The position numbers were made by a program, and so were the translations under genes. Shown here piece after piece: positions 9,401-16,894 of a DNA stretch of 64,000 nt. Below the pieces are notes generated by a model that was given only the letters and a program-made list of their open reading frames with translations, made no database searches and was not told the DNA's origin. This DNA is from an uncultured Sphingomonadales bacterium. Its GTDB lineage: Bacteria; Pseudomonadota; Alphaproteobacteria; Sphingomonadales; Sphingomonadaceae. How positions within the stretch are numbered: position 1 is the stretch's first letter; the number at the start of each line of letters is the position of its first letter. The stretch covers positions 62,001-126,000 of the forward strand of contig CAILBC010000043.1 of the NCBI GenBank assembly GCA_903832325.1, given 5' to 3'.

Positions 9401-12400
9401 GGGCGGTCAAAAGCACCGGCACGCTTTCGGCGCACGGTGGTTCGCTCAATTTTGGCGGAACGATTTCGCAAACCGGGGCGATCTCCATCGATGATGGCGA
9501 TACGGTCACGATGGCGGGCGGCGGCGCGTTGGGTGGCACATTGGCCACGGCCGGGTCGGGCGCACTGGTGCTGACATACGGGACTTACGCGCTTTCCGGA
9601 ACGAACGTGGCCTGGGCCGGCACGCTGAATACCACGGCCGGGATTACGCTGGCCGCCGGGCAGTCGCTTGTCCTGGCCGGTAACGATACGCTTGCCGGAT
9701 CGTTCTACGGCGCCGGTTCGGTCACGGTCGCCGGCACTTCGACCCTCGGCAACAACGCCGGGATCGGGCTTGGTCTGACCATGACCGTCACCGGAAAGCT
9801 GCGCGCGAACACCGGCACGTTCAACCTGTTTGCCGGGGACGGTGTGACGCAAGGGACAGGCACCCTGGCGATTGCTGCCGGCGGCACGTTCGAACTGTCG
9901 AACAATGTCAGGGTGGATTACCAGGCCACGCCGGGCACGATTGCCAATGCGGGCACGATCACCACCGGGTCCGATGGATCGTCACCGGTGATCAATGCGT
10001 TGGTCACCAACACCGGCACCATTGTCGCCACCAGCGGCCTGCTGCAATTGGGTTTTGCCGTTGCCAACAGCGGCACGATCACGGCCAATGGCGGCAATAT
10101 ATTCATCTTTGGCCAATTGACCGGGGGCGGCACGCTCAACGTGCTGGGCACGAGCAAAGTCGTGCTGTTTGGCGGCGGCAGCCTTGACACGACCTTTGCC
10201 GTGGCCAGCACCGCCACCCTGACGCTGGACGGCACCTGGAGCTTTTCCGGCGCGGCGCATACCCTGTCGGGATCGATCGCGTTCATCGGCACGGTCGCCT
10301 TCACCAGCGGCCAGGTGCTGACTCTGGCCAGCGGGGCCACCGCGGCACAGGGCGCCTATCGCGGCGCGGGCCGGCTGCTCAGCTCTGGCACGGTCTCCAA
10401 CCTGGGCGTCACCTTGTCCGATGGGGCGGTCTGGGAAGTATCCGGCACTGTCACCCAGGGGGGCAGCGGCACGTTGGCGCTGGGCGATTCGCTGGCCAAT
10501 GCCGGCGGGTTGCAGGTCGATGCCGGCGCCATTTATCGGTTTTCCGGCAACAGCGGCATTACGACTTCGCTCGCCCCCGGCACGGTGACCAACGCCGGAA
10601 CGCTGGCCAAATCGGGCGGCACCGGCACAAGCATAATCAACGCCAACATCGCCAACACCGGCACGATCGCCGCCAATTCCGGCACGCTGGCGCTGACGGG
10701 CACAGTCACCAGCAGCGGCACGATCAGCATTGCCGCCAATGCCCGGCTGCAATTTGGCAACTACAGCCCGATCACCGATACCCTTGGCGGCACGATCACC
10801 AACAATGGTGAGCTGGACTGGGTTATCGGTGGCACCAACACGATCACCACGGGCCTGACGAACAACGGCCTGGTCGATGTGCAATACGGCACGCTGGCCA
10901 TCACCGGCGCAATCGGCGGCACCGGGCAGTTGAAAATCGAAGCCGGCGGCACGCTGGAACTGGGCTCCGTGCCCACGGCCACGCAGTCCGTCCAGTTCAA
11001 CGCCCATGGCATGAACAACGGGGTGGGGCAGCCCAATGGCGCAAAGCTGGTACTCGACCGGTTTGGCGCGCTGGCGATCAGCGGGCTGGCAAAAAACGAC
11101 GCGATCGACCTCGCTGGTGTGGCAATTTCCAGCGCGGTGATCAGCGGCAATGTGCTTACGTTGACCACCACGGGCGGCGCCACCGCCGCGCTGACATCAT
11201 CGACCAGCCTCGACGGGCTGGCAACCCAGGTTGCCAGCGATGGCCATGGTGGTTCGCTGGTAACGCTGTTTGGCAATGCGCCGGCGGTGGCGACACTGGC
11301 GCAGACCACATATACTTATACGAACCTCACGCTGACGGATCACCCTTCGATCCAGCTCAACCTGACCAATTCGGCCAGCACCGCCAATGGCATGGCGCTG
11401 AATGCCACTATCGGCGCGATCACCGGCCCGGTCTCCGCAGCCGGATCGATATCCGGGCTTCAACCGGGGCAGGTGGACCCGACCGACCTGGTGCTGACAG
11501 TCAATCCTTCGGTCACCGGGGCCTTTACTGCAACTGTCACCGTGAATTTCACCTCGGTCGGCGCGACAGTCACCACGCTGCCCAGCCAGACGATCACCAT
11601 TACCGGCACCGTGCTGAACAATGCGGTGCCGCGCTTTGTCGCGCCGGCGGGCTATGTGATCAGGGGCAATGCGACAATCGGCTACACGCTCGATCTGGGC
11701 TCGTTAAAGGTCGGCTATGCCCCGTTTGCGATCAATCTGGGCGAAACCAATGCGGCGCAGGGGCCGGCGGCGGATTTGGGCGGGTTCCTGTACCTGTCCG
11801 GATCACTGATAAACGCCACCGGCCAGACTGCCATCGGCCCGCTGGCCGCAGGCGCAACCGCGACCCAGCCCTTGACGATCAATTCGGCGGGGATCGGCGT
11901 GCAGACCGAAACGGTCGCTTTCGATCCGGCAGAACTCTATGGCGGCTATCGCAACAACCTGCCGCGACAGACGCTGACGATCATCGCCAACGTGGTGACC
12001 GACCAGACCACGACTTATGCTCTGGATGGTGCCGGCGGGGTGATTTACGCCGATGCCTATTCCAACTCGATTTTCCAGATCACCGCGCCGGCGCTGAGGC
12101 AAAGCTTTTCCGCGGCGAGTGGCGGGTGGTATTTGCGCGGCGGGCCGGGGCAGAACCAGTTGCAACTGATCGGCCCGGGCACGTTCGATCTGCGCATGCT
12201 GGTCTATCCGCAGGCCCTGGGCACGATCGAAGCGCACGAGGGCCAGCGCGCCTATGGCAGCATCGCCGGGACGCGGCAGGGCGTGATCCTGCGCGATGGC
12301 GATAGCGAAACGCTGGTGGTCAACAGCGGCACGCTGACGGCGGGGAATCCCAACCAGCTCGGCATCGACATCGTGGCGGGAACCGGCACATATATGATCA

Positions 12401-13023
12401 CGCTCGGCGCCGGGCACGATCACCTTCAGCTTGGCGCGGGCAGCGCGACGGTGCGGTTGGGCCGGCCGGTGAACCAGGTCATCGGGGGCGACGGTACCGC
12501 GGCAATCGTGGGCAACCTGCTGCAGTGTTCCGGCGCGCTGATCCAGGGCAACGGGACCGGGGCGATCACGCTCTATGCCACGGTTGCCGGGGCGATCACG
12601 CTGAACGGCGCCGACAGGAACCTGACCGTGGCGCTGAAAGCCGGATCGACGCTCAACATGGGGGCGGGCAGCGGAATCGTGGCGGATGGCCGCGCCGGCA
12701 GCAACGTGATCACCCTGCAGGCGAGCGCGCAGACCGCAATCGGCGGCAACGGCACGATGATCAATGGCGCGGCCGCCGGCGGCGACACGTTCCAGTTCTA
12801 CAAATTCTGCGGGGTCAATACCGTCAACGGCTTCATTGCCAGCGGCGCGAACCACGACACGCTGGCGTTCAGCACCAAGGCCTTTGCCGATTGGGCGCAT
12901 TTGCTGGGCGCCACCAAGGCGCAGGGCAATGACCTGCTGATCACGATCGATGCAAGCAACACGGTGCTGCTGAAAAACGTTTCGCTGGCCAGCTTTGTCA
13001 GCAGCGACGCCCGGTTTTTCTGA
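6484..13023 (+). CDS. Giant beta-strand-repeat surface or secreted protein (adhesin-like)
   Basis: The protein has 2179 residues and is rich in Gly, Thr, Ala and Ser with short beta-strand patterns such as ITNTGTI and GTLTTSG, as in parallel beta-helix adhesins. It opens with SWNAAGSPGDWGFAANW, a motif common at the start of autotransporter passenger repeats. Six related units of about 206-219 residues follow (anchors near residues 211, 420, 631, 837, 1056 and 1273). Residues 1600-1840 look like Ig-like/choice-of-anchor modules. There is no N-terminal signal and no C-terminal barrel. The last 50 residues (NDLLITIDASNTVLLKNVSL, ending in Phe) resemble type I secretion substrates. The start is TTG; the frame has no ATG near and an upstream stop at 6403. 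No type I exporter lies nearby. Confidence 0.7.
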   Translation: MATISWNAAGSPGDWGFAANWVNSIKPRPADTVSLAATRPTTITVGPSNIVTVAAIISGAAGNDTITIAGGTLSITGDAAIGSGLTITSGTLNLGATTNLVGGPGALVTNAGMIAKAADTGTGTATVSVATVNTGTISVGAGSLRFTGAVIQNGNLVAADGATLALTVGGTLGGSVSAVGTGQITFGGDWTLAVTSLSLTGNLGFTGSLSFTSGQTLTLAGSTILGTTLKGSGKLITLGPVSVNSGLVTGGAVWSASAGVTFAKNAVLSLKAGTLAITNAGSVALDDGSAISSFDGTDALTNAGAITKSAGTGNAGITASVTNTGSITATSGQIQLNGTLSNSGTLAATGATFVATGPVTETGMLTAGNGGSVQLTGGGTLGGSISTTGTGQIALLGGWTLSPGTLAWNGAVSLGGTITFASGQSFALGGSTSFSGAIHGPGTLTTSGPVSVQSGGVQSGAIWSDSGAMTFAGNANLVLDSGALAIAAGGSIALSDGSQVTALTGTEHVANAGSITKTNGTGSAQIGGLITNTGTISVTAGTLTIGSTVANSGTMHATGATLALGTISGTGVIGASAGGTIVFRRGGQLGSFITADDTSQVDLTGGTFTFAGPGLTWAFQTALAGPAVLTLAAGQTFTLSRVTTISGADVEGIGAGGGTLVTTNTLTETGAQVGGGATWQVSGTVNQHDGGLLLGTTIAGATGTVAIVAGGTFNLADDNGISGLAATPSGPPGGIVSNAGMLAKTGGAGTSTVSSAITNTGTIEIDSGTLDISGLLTTTGAINIGAAGILQLTGGAALGGTLANHSTHQVVLGGANFTVGQIGGVWAGVDLTSALQFTAGQTFTFAGTSTLAGTVTGAGTLTLAGTTAIGSGAAVTYGATLAISGSASLAGTTLWLDNRFSDPAGNGNLSIVSGGSLSLVDDQARIGFSTGDAAITNAGTLAKTGGTGVTQIQQDLINTGTIAATAGTISLSGAVKSTGTLSAHGGSLNFGGTISQTGAISIDDGDTVTMAGGGALGGTLATAGSGALVLTYGTYALSGTNVAWAGTLNTTAGITLAAGQSLVLAGNDTLAGSFYGAGSVTVAGTSTLGNNAGIGLGLTMTVTGKLRANTGTFNLFAGDGVTQGTGTLAIAAGGTFELSNNVRVDYQATPGTIANAGTITTGSDGSSPVINALVTNTGTIVATSGLLQLGFAVANSGTITANGGNIFIFGQLTGGGTLNVLGTSKVVLFGGGSLDTTFAVASTATLTLDGTWSFSGAAHTLSGSIAFIGTVAFTSGQVLTLASGATAAQGAYRGAGRLLSSGTVSNLGVTLSDGAVWEVSGTVTQGGSGTLALGDSLANAGGLQVDAGAIYRFSGNSGITTSLAPGTVTNAGTLAKSGGTGTSIINANIANTGTIAANSGTLALTGTVTSSGTISIAANARLQFGNYSPITDTLGGTITNNGELDWVIGGTNTITTGLTNNGLVDVQYGTLAITGAIGGTGQLKIEAGGTLELGSVPTATQSVQFNAHGMNNGVGQPNGAKLVLDRFGALAISGLAKNDAIDLAGVAISSAVISGNVLTLTTTGGATAALTSSTSLDGLATQVASDGHGGSLVTLFGNAPAVATLAQTTYTYTNLTLTDHPSIQLNLTNSASTANGMALNATIGAITGPVSAAGSISGLQPGQVDPTDLVLTVNPSVTGAFTATVTVNFTSVGATVTTLPSQTITITGTVLNNAVPRFVAPAGYVIRGNATIGYTLDLGSLKVGYAPFAINLGETNAAQGPAADLGGFLYLSGSLINATGQTAIGPLAAGATATQPLTINSAGIGVQTETVAFDPAELYGGYRNNLPRQTLTIIANVVTDQTTTYALDGAGGVIYADAYSNSIFQITAPALRQSFSAASGGWYLRGGPGQNQLQLIGPGTFDLRMLVYPQALGTIEAHEGQRAYGSIAGTRQGVILRDGDSETLVVNSGTLTAGNPNQLGIDIVAGTGTYMITLGAGHDHLQLGAGSATVRLGRPVNQVIGGDGTAAIVGNLLQCSGALIQGNGTGAITLYATVAGAITLNGADRNLTVALKAGSTLNMGAGSGIVADGRAGSNVITLQASAQTAIGGNGTMINGAAAGGDTFQFYKFCGVNTVNGFIASGANHDTLAFSTKAFADWAHLLGATKAQGNDLLITIDASNTVLLKNVSLASFVSSDARFF
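7114..10314 (+). repeat. Six degenerate protein repeat units of about 210 residues
   Basis: The motif F/L-x-SGQ-x-hydrophobic-LAGSTxxG recurs with codons beginning at 7114, 7741, 8374, 8992, 9649 and 10300, giving periods of 627, 633, 618, 657 and 651 bp. Each unit also contains GAIW-type, ITNTGTI-type and G-GTLGGS-type strands. The units are diverged at the DNA level, so they look like old internal duplications rather than recent amplification. The coordinates are those of the anchors, not of the unit limits. Confidence 0.7.
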
Positions 13024-13024
13024 T

Positions 13025-14278
13025 TTACCCGGCGCTTGCGTCGTAATCGAGCACCGCCTGCAACAGCACGTTGGCGCCGCGCGTGGCTTCGTCCGGGGTG
13101 ATGTTTTCGGCCACGTTGTGGCTGATGCCGTTTTCGCAGGGCACAAAGATCATCCCCGTGGGCGCCACGCGCGCGGTATAGACCGAATCGTGCCCCGCGC
13201 CCGACAGCATGGCGCGGTGGGTATAGCCCAGCCGCTGCGTCGCGCCGGCAATCGCGGCAATCACGTTCGGGTCGAACCGTACCGGCGGCGATGACCAGAT
13301 CGGGCTTAGCGTGGCCGTGCAGCCGGTTTCACCCTCCAGCGCGGCGATCTGCGCGGCCAGCGCGGCCTCCATCCGGTCCAGCCCGGCGACTTCGGGGTGG
13401 CGCAGGTCGACTGTCATCCGCACTTCGCCCGGCGCAGTGTTGCGCGATCCGGGAAAAGCCTGGAACAGCCCGATGGTCGACAGCGATTGCCCCGGGTCCG
13501 ACCGCCCGATGGCATCGACCGCAATCGCCAGGCGCGCCGCGGCGTGCAGCGCATCGCGGCGCAGCGCCATCGGCGTGGTGCCGGCGTGGCAGGTCTGCCC
13601 CTTCACCGAAACATCGTACCAGCGGATGCCCTGCACGCCTTCGACCACGCCGATTTCAAGGCGTTCGGCCTCAAGCACCGGGCCCTGTTCGATATGCAGT
13701 TCGAAATGCGCAGCCAGCGGCAAGGCGCCGGGCTCGACCGGGCCGGCAAAGCCTGCGTGGTCCAGCGCTTCGGCCAGGGTCACCCCGTCGCGGTCCTTTT
13801 GCGCCAGCGCATAGTCCAGCGTGAATTCGCCGGCGAAGACCCCCGACGCGACCATTGCGGGGGCAAAGCGCGCGCCTTCTTCGTTGGTCCAGTCGATCAC
13901 TTCGATCGGGTGGCGGGTGACGATGCCGGCTTCGTTCAGCGTGCGCACCACCTCCAGCCCGGCAAGCACGCCCAGAATGCCGTCAAACCGCCCGCCGGTG
14001 GGCTGCGTATCGAGGTGGCTGCCGATGCCGATCGGGGCGAGGGCGGGATCGCTGCCTTCGCGCCGGGCGCGGATCGTGCCGAGTTGGTCGATGGCGATGG
14101 TCATGCCCAGCGCCTTGCACGCCGCGATGAACCAGTGGCGCACCGCGACATCGGCCTCGGCCAGGGTCAGCCGGCACATGCCGCGCGCGGTGCCGGGAAT
14201 GGCGCCAAACTGCGCGGTTTCGGTCAGCGTGTGCCACAGCCGCTCGCCCGAAATGCGCAGATCCCGATGCGCGCTCAT
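13025..14278 (-). CDS. M20-family amidohydrolase (N-carbamoyl-amino-acid hydrolase / allantoate amidohydrolase type)
   Basis: This 417-residue zinc hydrolase resembles AllC/HyuC and beta-ureidopropionase. The metal-binding motifs are visible: GSHLDTQPTGGRFDG (His and Asp), WTNEEGARFAP (Glu-Glu) and a late His in GISHNVAENITP. It would hydrolyse a carbamoyl or ureido group from a small substrate, releasing ammonia and CO2. Its ATG overlaps the stop of the upstream deiminase gene by four bases (ATGA), so the two are translationally coupled. The stop codon is one base from that of the convergent surface-protein gene. Specificity within the family cannot be read from sequence. Confidence 0.8.
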   Translation of the reverse strand: MSAHRDLRISGERLWHTLTETAQFGAIPGTARGMCRLTLAEADVAVRHWFIAACKALGMTIAIDQLGTIRARREGSDPALAPIGIGSHLDTQPTGGRFDGILGVLAGLEVVRTLNEAGIVTRHPIEVIDWTNEEGARFAPAMVASGVFAGEFTLDYALAQKDRDGVTLAEALDHAGFAGPVEPGALPLAAHFELHIEQGPVLEAERLEIGVVEGVQGIRWYDVSVKGQTCHAGTTPMALRRDALHAAARLAIAVDAIGRSDPGQSLSTIGLFQAFPGSRNTAPGEVRMTVDLRHPEVAGLDRMEAALAAQIAALEGETGCTATLSPIWSSPPVRFDPNVIAAIAGATQRLGYTHRAMLSGAGHDSVYTARVAPTGMIFVPCENGISHNVAENITPDEATRGANVLLQAVLDYDASAG

Positions 14279-15135
14279 GCCAGCGGCTCACGGTGTAGCG
14301 GCATGGTCATGCAATGGATGCTGCCACCGCCGCGCGCAAAGACATCGAGCGGCGGATCGATCACCGTGACCCCGCGCGCGCGCAATTCGGCATTGATGCG
14401 CGTGCTGTGCGCCGGGCTGATCACGCGGTTGTCGCCCAGCGCCAGCAGGTTGCAGCTCATCGCCATGACTTCGGAATATGTCGCGGCAACGATGTCGATG
14501 CCGTGCGTAGTCAGCAGATCGGCAAATTCTTCGCCCAGCACATCGATGCAGGCCACGGCAATCCGGTCGGTCGCCATGCAGAACAGCACGTCAAGATGCA
14601 GGAAATGTTCGGGAAATTCCTTCAGCCGGGTTTCCCAGCCGTGTTCCTGGAACCACCCGGCAAACTGTTCGGCGCCGCGCCGGTTGGTGCGCACGCCCGA
14701 ATGGCCGATAATCAGCAGCCCGGGGCGCACGATATGGATATCCCCCCCTTCGACCACGCCTTCATTGGCAAAGCGGTGGAACCCGTCGGCAGCGAGGTGG
14801 AAATCGAGCACGCGGGCATATTCGCCGCGCCGTTGCGGCAGTGCCAGCTGGGTCAGCACCGGGCCCCAGGGTGTGGTCTGGCTCGAATCGCGGGTATAGA
14901 CCTGATAGGGATGCGCCGGGCTGGGATCGAGGAAATGCATGCGCACTTCGGCCGCATCGATCGCGGTGATCAGCCCGTCCCACTGGCGCAGCATCATCGC
15001 GCGATCGAATTGCGTCGATGCGGAAAGCGTCGATACCGCCACTGCATTGGTTTCCAGCCAATGGTAATGATCCGGCCGGCACAGCAGCACATCTGTCAGT
15101 ACGCCAGTTTCCGAATCCACCGTCCAACGCATCAT
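14275..15135 (-). CDS. Arginine deiminase / amidinotransferase-superfamily hydrolase
   Basis: This 286-residue guanidino-group hydrolase has the active-site signatures EGGDIHI, EHFLHLDVLFCM (catalytic His) and GGGSIHCMTMPL (nucleophilic Cys near the C-terminus), as in arginine deiminase and dimethylarginine dimethylaminohydrolase. It would convert a guanidino compound to its ureido product. The start at 15135 has GGAG just upstream; ATGs at 15147 and 15132 are also possible. It precedes and overlaps (ATGA) the M20 carbamoyl-type hydrolase, which suggests sequential removal of the guanidino nitrogen. That pathway is inference. Confidence 0.8.
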   Translation of the reverse strand: MMRWTVDSETGVLTDVLLCRPDHYHWLETNAVAVSTLSASTQFDRAMMLRQWDGLITAIDAAEVRMHFLDPSPAHPYQVYTRDSSQTTPWGPVLTQLALPQRRGEYARVLDFHLAADGFHRFANEGVVEGGDIHIVRPGLLIIGHSGVRTNRRGAEQFAGWFQEHGWETRLKEFPEHFLHLDVLFCMATDRIAVACIDVLGEEFADLLTTHGIDIVAATYSEVMAMSCNLLALGDNRVISPAHSTRINAELRARGVTVIDPPLDVFARGGGSIHCMTMPLHREPLA

Positions 15136-15235
15136 TGTCTCCGCCATCGCGCGGGGTCTGGTCCCGCATCCGGCCGCGACTATAGCGGCGCGGGCGCAGC
15201 GTGCAGCAATTTTCGGGCGTCTGGGTGAAGTGCGG

Positions 15236-16894
15236 TCAGGCGGCGCTTTCGCGGACCAGCACCGCGCCCCAGGCGGGCAGGTGCGCGGCATCGGCGCCGT
15301 TGATCGCCACGATTACATCGCCCGGGGACGCCTTGTGCAGTTGCAACGAGGCGCCGATGTTGAACGCGCAGGCGATGGTTTCGCCATCGGCCCGGCGGGT
15401 GAAAGTCAGCACGTCGCCGCGCGCCTCCACCGCCTCGATCGTGCCATGACGCAGCGCGGGGTGTTGCCGGCGCAGCGCGATCATCGCGCGGGTATGTGCC
15501 AGCAGCGCTACGGGATCGCCCTCCTGCACATTGACCGCGCGCGCGATATTCCCGGCGGACAGCGGCAGCCACGGATCACCGCTGGTAAACCCGCCGTGCG
15601 GCGCGCCGGCATCCCACGGCATTGGCGTGCGCACTCCGTCGCGGCTGAGCGTCAGCGGCCAGTTGGCAATCGCTTCGGGGTCTTTCAGCAGGTGAAACGG
15701 AATATCGTCCTGCAACAGGCCCAGTTCCTGCCCCTGATAAAGAAACACGTTGCCGCGCAGCGCGGTCAGCAGCGTGATCGTCATGCGGCCAAACGCCGGG
15801 CGCGCGGCCGCATCGGCCCAGCGCGACAGGCACCGCGGCGCATCGTGGTTTTCAAACGCCCAGCTGGGCCAGCCTTCATCACGGCCATCGGCATCCGGGG
15901 TGCCCGGCCAATCGCGCATCACGCTGGCAACAAGTTGCGCGCTCAATTTCGGCGCATAGAGAAAATCGAAGCCATAAGCGCTCGACAGGCGGTGGTTGCC
16001 CGCGGTGTAGGCCTTCATCAGCGGGATTGCGCCATCGCCGCCCACTTCGGCCACGCTGAACACCGCGCCATAGCCATCGCAGACCGCGCGGATGCGTTCG
16101 ACAAAGCCAACCACATCGGGATGGTTCTGGCTGAATGTCTTGAGCTGGAAATCATAGGGGCGGGTGCGCTGGCGGTTGTCGGTCGCCGGCGGATTGTCGG
16201 TCAGCGCCGGATCGAACATGCCGTGGTTCAGCGCGTCAAACCGGAACCCGTCGACCCCGCGATCAAGCCAGAACCGCACGACATCGAGCAGCGCATCCTG
16301 TACCGCGGGCAGATGGAGATTGAGCTGCGGCTGCTCTTTGAGAAACTGGTGGTAATAATATTGGCGGCGGCGCGCATCCCAGGTCCAGGCGGGGCCGCCA
16401 AACACCGATTGCCAGTTGTTGGGCGGGGTGCCGTCGGGCTTTGCATCGGCCCAGACATACCAATCGGCATGCGCGGCCTTGCGGCCCGAACGGCTGTCTC
16501 CAAACCAGGCGTGGCGATCGGACGTGTGCGCAAACACCAGATCGATCGTGACTTTCAGCCCCAGATCGTGCGCGCGCGCGATCAGCGCATCAAAATCGGC
16601 CAGCGTGCCAAAGGTGGGATCGACATCGCGGTAATCCGCCACGTCATAGCCGTAATCGGCCATCGGGCTGGTGAAAAACGGCGAAATCCACACCGCATCC
16701 ACACCCAGCCGCGCCACGTGATCAAGATGCGCGGTGATCCCCGGCAGATCGCCGATCCCGTCGCCATTGCTGTCGGCAAAGCTGCGCGGATAGATCTGGT
16801 AGATCGTCGCGCCGCGCCACCATTCGTGGCCGGCGGCCGCTGCGGGGCGTTCGCACGGTGCCGGTTCGACCATAATCGGGTTCGCCTTGGTCAT
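15236..16894 (-). CDS. Alpha-glucosidase, GH13
   Basis: This 552-residue GH13 enzyme has no signal peptide, so it is probably cytoplasmic. It opens with WWRGATIYQIYPRSFADSNG, typical of alpha-glucosidase/oligo-1,6-glucosidase. The catalytic residues are visible: nucleophile D220 (GFRFDALNH), acid/base E283 (FSVAEVGG) and D351 (FENHDAPR). FAHTSDRHAWF is in the expected place. It would release glucose from malto-oligosaccharides taken up by the cell. The start at 16894 is set by a four-base ATGA overlap with the upstream alpha-amylase gene. Together they form an operon under the ATACGTAT site at 18841. Confidence 0.9.
   Translation of the reverse strand: MTKANPIMVEPAPCERPAAAAGHEWWRGATIYQIYPRSFADSNGDGIGDLPGITAHLDHVARLGVDAVWISPFFTSPMADYGYDVADYRDVDPTFGTLADFDALIARAHDLGLKVTIDLVFAHTSDRHAWFGDSRSGRKAAHADWYVWADAKPDGTPPNNWQSVFGGPAWTWDARRRQYYYHQFLKEQPQLNLHLPAVQDALLDVVRFWLDRGVDGFRFDALNHGMFDPALTDNPPATDNRQRTRPYDFQLKTFSQNHPDVVGFVERIRAVCDGYGAVFSVAEVGGDGAIPLMKAYTAGNHRLSSAYGFDFLYAPKLSAQLVASVMRDWPGTPDADGRDEGWPSWAFENHDAPRCLSRWADAAARPAFGRMTITLLTALRGNVFLYQGQELGLLQDDIPFHLLKDPEAIANWPLTLSRDGVRTPMPWDAGAPHGGFTSGDPWLPLSAGNIARAVNVQEGDPVALLAHTRAMIALRRQHPALRHGTIEAVEARGDVLTFTRRADGETIACAFNIGASLQLHKASPGDVIVAINGADAAHLPAWGAVLVRESAA

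Noticed and set aside
6252-9852. Antisense open frames of 945 and 1118 residues under the surface-protein gene
   Set aside because: They are low-complexity Pro/Val/Ala or Arg/Gly frames generated by the repetitive GC-rich codons of the sense gene; no domain, plausible start or ribosome site was seen.
6451-10314. CRISPR array
   Set aside because: The heptamer repeat is too short, and the large repeats are degenerate protein-coding units without spacers; no cas genes are present.
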